From: Eutreptiella sp. 'Long Island Sound 2002'
Taxonomy: Eukaryota; Euglenozoa; Euglenophyceae; Eutreptiales; Eutreptiaceae
Assembly: GCA_964036045.1 (NCBI GenBank)
Contig: OZ038378.1
Span: forward strand, 176,536,341 to 176,600,340
Direction of reading: 5' to 3'
DNA length: 64,000 nucleotides
The notes below the pieces were generated by a model. The model made no database searches. It saw only the letters and a program-made list of their open reading frames with translations, and was not told the DNA's origin. How positions within the stretch are numbered: position 1 is the first letter of the stretch; each line of letters begins with the position of its first letter. This document shows, piece by piece, positions 56,200-64,000 of this stretch. The translations under genes were made by a program, and so were the position numbers.

Positions 56200-58413
56200 A
56201 TGTCCACACCATCTGTACAGATGTCTGCCAGGACCTGGCCAATTCGGAGTGTACAATATCAACTTGGCAACAGTGGGCCCACCTCAATGAGTGAGCCCAA
56301 GCTCAGAGCCGCATCTAGGTCTCAAGAAGATCCAGTACACAGAAGGGCGGAACAAGAAGCGCCCAGATTAACCACAGAGGCCTTAGCGGCCCGTGGTGAC
56401 AGCCTTCAGCATCTCCGCAGAAGAGTTGCTGCGTCAATCTCCAGATCTGTATGCCCTGCTTCTTCTTCAACGGCTACCCCAGCTGGAGGACCTGAGGAAG
56501 AAGGCGAATTCAGAAGGAGAATCAACGAATATATTCTCCACGACGAGTACTACAAGTCCGTCACAGGCGAAGATGGAGAGGAACCACTAGACGCCTTGGG
56601 ATCCCCACCGTACACGGACATGGGTTCCTACCCTTACTCCGGCCCACCTACGGACCTGGCCGACACAGTGTCTCTACCCAGGCGACCTCGAGGGCCAGTA
56701 TGGCGTCCGGGGCTGCCAGTCACTAGCAGGAGCCCTGAAGTGTGCCCCGCATATGTGAAAGCTCCCCATCTACCAGAGCCAACTCATGGGGCCCTGGACC
56801 GTACGGCCGAATTACTGGCCAAATTACTGTCTGGGTCCGAAGACCCTGATGTGACAGCCCTTTCTGAGGCTGTCAAAGCTAAATTGGGTATCACTGAACC
56901 CTTACCCCAGCCAGCGCTACTCTCACCTTCACCAGGATTGAGCACGTTGGCTGATGATCTCAAAAGATCAAGGGTGTCCAGGTTGCTACCCAAGGTCACT
57001 TGCCCCAGCCCTTTTCATCCTCGCGCCAGGACAGTCCCTATTGCTGAACTACAGGACGTGCCGGTGACGGAGACTGAGAAAAGAGGGCTGTCAGCCCTGG
57101 CACCTCTTGCCGGCGTATCACCTTCTGGCCTAACTCCGGGGGCTGGGAAGACGGGCAGACCTATTGCCCAGGCGAACATCCAGCTGGAACTGCCGGAGTT
57201 CGACCCCAAAAATCTGCCCGAATGGGCAGAAGAATTTGCTGAGTTTCTTTTGCTGACTGGCCAATCCCATGTGGATGTGGCCACCAAATGCTCACTGCTG
57301 AAACGCTCATGCAAAAAGAAATTTTTGCAAAAACAGGTGAAACAGATTGTGAAAACCTGTTCCACCTGGGCAGAGGTACTCCAGAGGTTGGAGAAAACGT
57401 TCCCAGTCTATGAGACTGACCTCAGCGTGCGCACACAGATAGAGGAGCTACCTATGCTCCCTGAGTTTCCTTCCGCTGCGCGAATCTCTGAATACGTGTG
57501 CGACCTGGAGTATCTGTTTTCACGGATGAACGTGGGCTCCTACGGAGCCACTGAACCCCACCTGTGGCTCATGAGTAAGATCCCCCAACGTACGTGGGAT
57601 GATTGCCGCTCTACCTCTGAGAGGAAGAGTCGGACCCACTCGTACGATGAACTGGTGGACCTTCTGATTGAGCTAGCTCTTGAGAGGGAGAATGATTCCC
57701 ACATGGAGAAATTCCTCAAGAAGCACTTGGGTCGAGGGGGTAACCCTACCCCCGAACGTGGCGAAGGGAAAGGGCCTAAAAATCCCACTAACGCCAACCA
57801 GGGAGGTGGTAAAGGAAGGGGTAACCTACGTGCCATGAATGAGGTTAAACATGATGCAGGTACACCCCCTTTGTTCTACTGCAAACCTGTCAATGACAAG
57901 GGGGGGGCTTGTCATGCCCCTGACTGCGATCAACGCACTAGCTGTATGCTGCAGATGAAGCGACAGCAGCATACCAAGGATGGGAAACAGGTGACCCATC
58001 AGGATCATTTCAGGTGTACCATCACCTGTGGCTATTGTGGCAAACGTCGTCACTACGAAGACGAATGTCACATAAAGAAACGCGAGAGTGATAAACTCAA
58101 GCGGCAGGAGGCTGAACGCCAGAAGACCCAAACACCCACCAAAAACCCACAGAATGGGGATAAAGGTGGTAAAGGAGGTGGCAAGGGGGGTGGCAAAAGT
58201 GGACCCCCAAACCCCCAGAGGCGCCCATCAGCGCCCGTTGCAACACCCACTCCTGCTGCTACACCCCCTCCTGCCGCAGGTGATCCCAAGAAGCGCCCCC
58301 AGGGGGATAACGCTACCCCTGAGGGGAATAACTCCAAGAAGAGGCGATTGGCCTGGATGGCCAGGTCCCTCATAGCTGCAGGGGTGGATGTCAAGTTCCC
58401 TGATGAGGAGTAG
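56200..58413 (+). CDS. gag: LTR-retrotransposon Gag polyprotein
   Basis: A 737-residue open frame. The N-terminal third is polar. Residues about 325-510 form a helical retrotransposon Gag core (LPEFDPKNLPEWAEEFAEFL; then LKRSCKKKFLQKQVK and LSVRTQIEELPMLPEFP). The sequence CGYCGKRRHYEDEC at residues 610-623 is a CX2CX4HX4C zinc knuckle for RNA binding, followed by a Gly/Lys and Pro-rich nucleocapsid-like tail. The frame ends at TAG 58411-58413, and the same frame then continues into a protease. I cannot assign the element to Ty3 or Ty1 without reverse transcriptase. The gag itself is intact, so the copy may be fairly young. Confidence 0.85.
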   Translation: MSTPSVQMSARTWPIRSVQYQLGNSGPTSMSEPKLRAASRSQEDPVHRRAEQEAPRLTTEALAARGDSLQHLRRRVAASISRSVCPASSSTATPAGGPEEEGEFRRRINEYILHDEYYKSVTGEDGEEPLDALGSPPYTDMGSYPYSGPPTDLADTVSLPRRPRGPVWRPGLPVTSRSPEVCPAYVKAPHLPEPTHGALDRTAELLAKLLSGSEDPDVTALSEAVKAKLGITEPLPQPALLSPSPGLSTLADDLKRSRVSRLLPKVTCPSPFHPRARTVPIAELQDVPVTETEKRGLSALAPLAGVSPSGLTPGAGKTGRPIAQANIQLELPEFDPKNLPEWAEEFAEFLLLTGQSHVDVATKCSLLKRSCKKKFLQKQVKQIVKTCSTWAEVLQRLEKTFPVYETDLSVRTQIEELPMLPEFPSAARISEYVCDLEYLFSRMNVGSYGATEPHLWLMSKIPQRTWDDCRSTSERKSRTHSYDELVDLLIELALERENDSHMEKFLKKHLGRGGNPTPERGEGKGPKNPTNANQGGGKGRGNLRAMNEVKHDAGTPPLFYCKPVNDKGGACHAPDCDQRTSCMLQMKRQQHTKDGKQVTHQDHFRCTITCGYCGKRRHYEDECHIKKRESDKLKRQEAERQKTQTPTKNPQNGDKGGKGGGKGGGKSGPPNPQRRPSAPVATPTPAATPPPAAGDPKKRPQGDNATPEGNNSKKRRLAWMARSLIAAGVDVKFPDEE

Positions 58414-58620
58414 GGGGGCGGCTCCGAAGAGGAGGACTTGGTTTTCTGGATCCTCGTGAAAATCGGGGATCAAGTTTTTCGAGCGGTGCTTGACACCGGT
58501 GCAACACTTTCCATAGTGGCCCGGCGCTAGCTAAAGACTTTCAAGAAAACTAAGACCGTGGCCATAAGAGTAGGGGATGGGCGTACCATCCATTCCTTGG
58601 GGGGGGGGTCGATGTGACTA
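58414..58620 (+). pseudogene. pro: Retropepsin fragment of the same retrotransposon
   Basis: Directly in frame after the gag TAG comes a Gly/Glu linker, then FRAVLDTGATLSIVARR with the catalytic Asp of an aspartic protease at 58492-58494. A second in-frame TAG follows at 58528-58530, then VAIRVGDGRTIHSLGG, the next protease strands. A G-run at about 58600-58608 shifts the frame by one. Recognisable sequence ends by about 58620, and reverse transcriptase, RNase H and integrase are absent. The protease is dead; truncation may reflect insertion of the piggyBac-like element to the right. Confidence 0.75.
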
Positions 58621-58669
58621 TATTCCTTTGGCTACAATACGTACATTCACTACGCATCCACCCCTAAAA

Positions 58670-58960
58670 ACCTGTTGGGAACGTACGTTGCCAACGCATG
58701 GAACGCACTGTTGGGAACGTGTGCTTTTCACAGGGGGAACAGGGGTGGATGCATATTGGCGTGTGGATGCAGAACCCGGATGCACGTATTCTACGTTTAC
58801 TACGTTCCCAACGTTTTGTACGTTTTCCTGCGCTTTCCACGTTCATTACGTTTTCCAGGGGGGGATGCAAAAAGGCGGGTGGATGCAAATCCCGGATGCA
58901 CGTTTTCTACACGTTTTCCACGTATCGTACGTTTTCTACGCATCGAACCCTGTTTTCTGA
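58670..58960. repeat. GGATGCA / TACGTTTTC subterminal repeats
   Basis: Repeated phrases GGGTGGATGCAAA, CCCGGATGCACG and TTTCTACGTTTTC. The same phrases recur at about 60395-60560 and 61120-61400, so they flank the piggyBac-like transposase on both sides. A GTTGGGAACGT motif near 58674 is matched in inverted orientation near 61401-61411. These may mark the ends of one 2.7-kb element, but I see no TTAA target site at either boundary. Confidence 0.5.
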
Positions 58961-59005
58961 CCCACGAGCAACGTTGCACTGCACTTCAGTTGTCCCGGTG
59001 ACGGT

Positions 59006-60264
59006 CTACACTCCATGGTAATGTGCAAAACACCGGGTGTGTAGTGGCACACGGCAAGCTGCACAGACCCAGGCAACACGCCCCGTTTTACAATATGCAC
59101 ACACGCCCCGCTTCACGGTCACCCTGATGCAATGCACCTCTTTTTTGGCAAACCGTTCCTCCGGAAAAAAATCATCGAGCAACATGCGTTGGAAATCCCA
59201 AAGGGAAGTCTCTTCTGGCACCAGGCACAGATCCTTGCACGTGCTAATAGTGTTCACTACTCTGTACCGGAGCACAAAAGCACGCAGTGCTCTAGACCAC
59301 GTTTGAAACCTTTGGATCTCCCGAAAATGCAAGGCTAGGGCATTGGCTTGGTCTACGCCGGCCGCTAGAGAACGGTAGGCACCCACCAACGGAGGTAGCC
59401 AATGGCCTCTGGGATGCTGCCAGAGCGCTGGGTCTACACTACAATTTGTATACATGGGCACCACGCGCGCAGCCTTGCCACCTACTTTCGGGTTCTTGAA
59501 ACAATGCAAGGCAAACGGGAGGTCAGAGGCCACCACACACTCCTCCTCCCCTTCACACAAATTCGCACCCAATTCACCTACCCCATGATCATTGCGCTTG
59601 GCGAGTAGGACAAAGGGCTGCCCTGCACTGGTCAAATATGCAGCAGTGTTCGCTGACCCAAAATACGAGTCGCATACCAAAATGCTTTCGCTTGGGGCTA
59701 GGGCCTGCCAATGCTGGACCATTTGTGTGGGTGTGTTTTCCCAACACAATCGTTCGTGGCGTTGCGAACAACACCTCGGCGTCCCTCAGAAAGATACATG
59801 TCCATTATAAAAGGCCGGACAGCGTCCGACATGCAATATAATTTTAACCCCGTACTATGGGGTTTGCGTGGGACAAACTGTCGCAGTTTGCCCGCACACT
59901 TTCCTTTATGGGGGACGATTGTCTCGTCCCCCGTTACGGCTGTCCCGGGTTTCCATGAACTACTCCATTGTCTATTGCATGCCTGCAGCAACCCGGCGAC
60001 GTCCACGTTTAGAACACGGTTCAACGTGTACCACTCCGACCGCGGCATGAGGGCTCTGAGGCGAGGGACCGCTACTACCCCATTCGGCCGCCATACGTCG
60101 TCAACACGGCGTAGACGAGCCATCCCTAAACCAATCTTGAACACATTGTATTCGAGTAGGTTATCCTGTAGGTACATCTTCCCCACGCGGGCCGGGCAGC
60201 GGTGCTGCGCCACCAGCAACGGTTCCAGCATGTGTAGGAAGACCTCACTCATGGTTGATGTCAT
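59006..60264 (-). pseudogene. piggyBac-like transposase, one frameshift
   Basis: Two overlapping minus-strand frames, 60264-59698 and 59749-59006, together cover a piggyBac-type DDE transposase. The first holds GDETIVPHKGKC with the first catalytic Asp and the RQFVPRKPHSTGLKLY strand. After a one-base shift near 59750 the second has SILVCDSYFGS (second Asp), then GVDQANALALHFREI and LRYRVVNTI, matching the third-Asp region V-D-x-x-N. It ends in a cysteine/histidine-rich finger (CAYC, CAAC, HTRCFAHYH) like those that bind transposon ends. The N-terminal methionine at 60264 may be internal. Without the frameshift it would be about 415 residues, somewhat short for the family. Confidence 0.75.
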
Positions 60265-61600
60265 GGGTAGGGTGCTGCTCCCTGCGCTAAACTTCTAGGG
60301 GATGTGCAACGCAGCGTCAGTCCCAGCTAGAGGTCCAGTGTTGTAGCTGCATGTCCGGGTGGCAACCGTAGGTGCAGGCATTGGTGTGGGCCCTAGTAAA
60401 GTAAGTGTGGATGCAATTTGACGGGTGGATGCAAACCGGGGATGCACGTTTCCTACGTCTTAATGGATACGTAACCAACGGGGATGCATTTTGACGGGTG
60501 GATGCAAAAGGCGGATGCACGTTTTCTACATTTTCTACGTTTCGAACGTTTTGGGCTCTGTTTCATTGTAATTCACACTGTTCATGGGCAGGCAAGCATG
60601 CGCAGCAGTCAGCAACACAGCCAATCTTCATTCTGGAATCGCCAAAAATTAGTGTACGCTTAGTATCACCATCGTTCACCATCGTTCACCACCACCATAT
60701 CACACTGCAGTGATCAACACAGCCATTTTTCATTATGGAATCGCCAAAAAGTAGTGTACCGTGACCACCGGTTGGCACTGAACTTTGCTGGGCGCGCCAG
60801 GCGTGCACCGCAGGCATGCGTGATGCAACAGGCTTGAACAGAATTGATCATTGATTCTACAAAAATTATAGCATACGTCGGCGGTTGGCACTTGTGTATG
60901 AGGCAACACATGAACACGTGAACGTAACTTGCGGCGCAGTGCTAAAATAAAAAAAATATAGCATACGACTCTGCCGCAGGAATCACTGTCGAGAAAACAC
61001 ACACAGAGAAGGTAGGCACACGTGTCCCATTAGGATAATACTCTGGTCCCGTCTACGGCGAACCATCGGCAGTGGCCTGCACGGAAACAGGGCAAAAAAC
61101 GTTAAAAACGGGGTACTGGGCGGGTGGATGCAAATCGGGGATGCATGCATTGTACGTGTTGGACGCGTCGAAGTGCACTGGTTGGCAGTGGTAGGGCAGA
61201 GACATACCAAATGGCCAACCGAAGCACCAAATGCAGTCGGTGAGGGAATAGCGCCCTCCGGATTCAACAACTCATCCTGCGTGAGCAGCGGTGCCCCCAG
61301 GGCCGGTGGTGTCGAGTAGACCTGTGTCAAAAACGGTGAAAAACGCAACGGGGATGCAAAATGGCGCGTGGATGCAAAACCCGGATGCATGTAATAAAAC
61401 ACGTTCCCAACGTCGGTTACGTTTATGGTGAGCATAACCTGGCATACCAAGAATACCCCCCCAAAACAGCCATTTTGTCACACGCACCTAGTCGTTCCGT
61501 GTGCCCCTGGGATATGAAAAAATGAGTTTAGCACCCTGAAAATAGGGGGGGGGGGGTCCAAAAACCATAAAGCCAATTCCATACACCCACACCTGTGTGT
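60265..61600. other. Repeat-rich flank of the piggyBac-like element
   Basis: Contains further GGATGCA/ACGTTTTC repeats (60395-60560, 61120-61400) and two copies of a phrase with CATTCTGGAATCGCCAAAAA and AGTGTAC about 105 bp apart (60628-60656 and 60731-60759). A G-run at 61545-61556. No gene seen. Confidence 0.45.
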
Positions 61601-61615
61601 GGTAATCCACACATT

Positions 61616-61735
61616 TTGAGGTATTTGTCAGTATACTCGAAGTATTGGAGAAGTATTCTTGCCGTATACTCGGAAGTATACGGCCGTATACTCGGAAGTA
61701 TACGGCCGTATACTTGGAGTATACGGAGACTTTCT
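61616..61735. repeat. GTATACGGCCGTATAC palindrome array, left
   Basis: Several copies of self-complementary units built on CGTATACT, CGGAAGTATACGGC and CCGTATACTTGGAGTATACGG. Capable of extensive cruciform formation. A matching array lies at 62825-62915. Confidence 0.8.
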
Positions 61736-62057
61736 ACCTTCCACCCATGCCACCATTCTCATCAACTACCCCCCCCCTTGCAAGTACTCATGACTCTCCA
61801 ACCCCGAAACAAATTGTACACACAAAAGAGCACCATATGAGCAAAGCAGAAGACCATAAGAAGCATTTTTGCTTGATGTCCCATCCGAAATGTCAAATGT
61901 GATCCACTTCTGCATGTTATGTACACTGAATATACATACTTATGCATATTGCACAACATATCATATCACATGATATATACCTACATGTGTTTGTTTTTTT
62001 TTGGTAAAAAATAGCCTTTTGACAAAATACCGTCCAACCACCAACGGGAAGCCAACG

Positions 62058-62642
62058 GAGGCCTCAACCGGCGACGGCAAGCAATACACAAGCCGGATGT
62101 GTATCGTGATCAATGATCCCCAAAGTGATATGCCACAATAGGCGTTTCGGCTTTAAAACAAAGCCCTCATCAGTTCTGAAGTGCTGAAATTAAAACAATT
62201 CAAGCATGCAACAAATATTTACATCGCATTTGTAATTAACAGGCCACAAATGGTACAGCGCAGACAGAAATTCACTGAGTGGGCGCATGAGCCACCGGCG
62301 GAAAAGCTGTTTTAGGCTGGGTAGCGGTCTTAAAATTTCAAACAGATGAATACTTGGCACAAATGTCAGTTTAGATCTCAGTTTGTGGACAGCCCTGGGC
62401 CATAGGAGTGGCAGGGCTGAGTGATACCTGACCCTCAGGACATGAACTCTGGACAGTGGACCATCGATGGCAGGGGCCTCCACCCGTTCAGCTTGGCTGA
62501 GCGAGGCCCCTTGGGGGGCGGGGGGGGCAGCAGCATGTGCTACGGAGGCCTCAACCGGCGACGGCAAGCAATACAAAAGGCGGATGTGTATTGTGATCAA
62601 TGATCCCCAAAGTGATGTGCTTTCAAACAAAGCCCTCATCGG
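62058..62642. repeat. Direct-repeat pair within the GTATAC-flanked segment
   Basis: 62058-62173 and 62543-62642 share GGAGGCCTCAACCGGCGACG, GCAAGCAATACA, GATGTGTAT and GTGATCAATGATCCCCAAAG, ending AACAAAGCCCTCATC. The second lacks about 17 bases around CAATAGGCGTTTCGG. The minus-strand frame between them (62190-62639) is open but unrecognised. Confidence 0.75.
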
Positions 62643-62824
62643 AATTCATCAAAATACTCTCCAAACAGAGCCCCTTCTCCTTCGGATGGGCATTCGTAAA
62701 CATATTTGTAACAATGATTGCTGCAGAAACATGTGCCAGGCATATGTGGGCCAGTTGCCCAATGGAACCGTGCGTACAGGCGCATGCAACAGGCGCACAG
62801 CATGTAGGATTCAGCACAAATCTT

Positions 62825-62915
62825 TCGCCGTATACTTCGAGTATACGGCCGTATACTTCCAGGTATACGGCCGTATACTCGGAGGTATACGGTCGTATAC
62901 TAGTAGTATACGGTG
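62825..62915. repeat. GTATACGGCCGTATAC palindrome array, right
   Basis: Four to five palindromic units (CCGTATACTTCGAGTATACGG and close variants), ending with CGTATACTAGTAGTATACGG. With the left array it brackets about 1.3 kb. Confidence 0.8.
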
Positions 62916-62967
62916 CTCACTAGTGGCCCCAAGGACGAAAGCCATAGGCCAATAACTCATCAACAGA

Positions 62968-63312
62968 CTAATCCGGGAGGTAATCTGTGTTGCACCCATT
63001 GTAGAAAACAATGGCATAGCGCTCCCCTCTCCATGGGGCAGGCCCGTGGTGGGCTTTGGAGTTGAAAACCACACCCGGCCAGCCCTTGTAGGCCTTCGCA
63101 TCCACAACACCACCTCCATGTACATCCAACCGCATCGGGGTCCCTTGCATGGGACTATGGAGCACTCCACCTGTTTCAACACAGACCTCCCCACCACTAT
63201 GCGCCCCGACAACGCATATGGCGGAAAGCGGAGAAGGATCCCTCATATGGCGATGGCCCGGCATTCTTTGTGAAGTATCGCATTGTACCACTTGAATGGT
63301 GGTCCAATGGAA
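62968..63312 (-). pseudogene. Transposon-type 2OG/AlkB-like domain, partial
   Basis: A minus-strand frame encodes VVQCDTSQRMPGHRHMRD, then LSAICVVGAHSGGEVCVE, and VVFNSKAHHGPAPWRGERYA IVFYN before TAG. The layout (H-x-x near the start, a S/T-G-G-E/x-L/V strand, then F-x-x-x-x-x-H-x-x-x-P-x-x-G-E-R-x-x-x-x-x-Y) resembles the 2OG-oxygenase-like domain often carried by protist retroelements. The usual HxD is replaced by H-R-H, so activity is doubtful. The N-terminus is undefined; frame shifts upstream are likely. Confidence 0.45.
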
Positions 63313-63534
63313 CCACCTTGGAAAATTCGCATGCGCATGTGCATTTGAAAGGCAAATTAGCTCCCTTTGCCTTTCATTGCCGCTGCACAAGCGCGCGCAG
63401 CGCCAATCCTTCCCCTGCCTGCGTGTCCCTGTAGCCCCAAACTGCACATTGTGCACTTGTACACCGAAGATGTGCACCCTGCAGTACACCAACTCTCGGC
63501 ATAAAGCTGCAAGGGCGGGGTTGGATGGGGGTAG

Positions 63535-64000
63535 TCATTGCGGCTTTGGGGGCAGGCCACGTGCTGGGGAGGCGGACTGACTGCCCTGACTCCCACTGCC
63601 CTGACTCCCAGACCCTTGGGGTGGGGGTGCACTCCGTGTGACACTATGGGCCACAATGGACCTCGCCCACTCCTCGTTGGCCTTGGCCGTTTGGAGTTGC
63701 GTCTCCAACTCCTTGGCCTTGAGGTGCCAGTCATGGGCACTTGTGGTGGCATCGGCCAACCTGGTCTTCAGGTCCGCAATCCTCTTGTCCTTGGCGTCAC
63801 CCTCAGCGTGGGCAACCTTCAGCTCCTCCTTGAGGCAGACATTGGCCTCCCTCAAGGAGGTCAGGGAAGTCCGGCTGAACTCTCCGATGTCTCGGGAGAT
63901 GTTCAGCCGGGACTTCCCCAAGCCCGCCGCAACACCGCTGACAATGTCAGCGGTGCTGGGCACATCGAGGTCCCCCAGGGCCTCGCATGTGCCACGGCGG
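63535..64000 (-). CDS. Coiled-coil protein, 3' part only (runs off the window)
   Basis: The frame is open from the right edge to TAA/TGA-type stop at 63535, about 154 codons. Residues with clear heptads (LREANVCLKEELKVAHAEG, KDKRIADLKTRL, AKELETQLQTAK) are followed by a Gly-Ser-Gln repeat tail (QGSGSQGSGSQGSQ) and a Pro-rich end. The start lies outside the window; the first Val seen in frame at 63963 is not a start. Position just upstream of the oxygenase-like domain in the same orientation suggests both may belong to one retroelement, but no reverse transcriptase is visible here. Confidence 0.5.
   Translation of the reverse strand, partial: RRGTCEALGDLDVPSTADIVSGVAAGLGKSRLNISRDIGEFSRTSLTSLREANVCLKEELKVAHAEGDAKDKRIADLKTRLADATTSAHDWHLKAKELETQLQTAKANEEWARSIVAHSVTRSAPPPQGSGSQGSGSQGSQSASPARGLPPKPQ

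Noticed and set aside
58411-58530. Genetic code with TAG reassigned
   Set aside because: The RgpF-like gene ends at TAG exactly where its homology ends, so TAG acts as a stop; two TAGs in a decayed protease are better explained by mutation or readthrough.

Overview
The window is nuclear DNA from a single-celled eukaryote, probably an alga or other protist with a large, repeat-swollen genome. The evidence is GT-AG spliceosomal introns, eukaryote-only proteins (a MAD1-type spindle-checkpoint protein, a CISD/mitoNEET protein), very low gene density, abundant simple-sequence DNA and homopolymer G/C runs, and debris of many transposable-element classes. I cannot name the lineage. All five introns I could place use GT-AG, which argues weakly against a typical dinoflagellate, although the Gag-like protein at 56.2 kb reminds me (unchecked) of dinoflagellate retroelements.

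Layout. 0-9 kb: no secure gene; a young foldback/TIR element at 4-5 kb. 9-10 kb: intronless ADP-ribose/CDP-alcohol diphosphatase (ADPRM type), minus strand. 10.6-16.7 kb: simple repeats and a transposon relic at 13.3-13.7 kb. 16.7-28.0 kb: one minus-strand CISD-family iron-sulfur gene of only 103 codons cut into four tiny phase-0 exons spread over 11.2 kb; its introns hold tandem-repeat elements, a zinc-finger transposon fragment, a broken RNase H, minisatellites, a GT/GGGT/GCGT block and a dispersed repeat. 30.1-31.2 kb: 2OG-Fe(II) oxygenase-like gene, minus. 36.3-41.8 kb: three-exon MAD1-like gene, minus, with an unexpected RRM-like N-terminus. 42-48 kb: a TIR element and some unrecognised exon-like segments. 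48.2-51.7 kb: a 47-bp minisatellite and inverted pentanucleotide arrays. 52.1-53.3 kb: membrane-anchored RgpF-like glycan-synthesis protein, minus. 56.2-58.6 kb: LTR-retrotransposon gag plus a broken protease. 59.0-60.3 kb: frameshifted piggyBac-like transposase. 61.6-64 kb: palindromic GTATAC arrays, a transposon-type oxygenase-like domain and a partial coiled-coil ORF running off the right edge.

The host genes are unrelated housekeeping functions (nucleotide clean-up, Fe-S/redox, spindle checkpoint, glycan synthesis) and do not form a pathway. The most interesting signal is architectural. The CISD gene is invisible to a long-ORF search and is recovered only by joining 27-, 40-, 23- and 13-codon exons. 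The same roughly 330-bp repeat lies, in transcription-sense orientation, inside an intron of CISD and an intron of MAD1, as an introner-like or intron-tolerated element would. All assignments come from reading motifs by eye; no database search was run.
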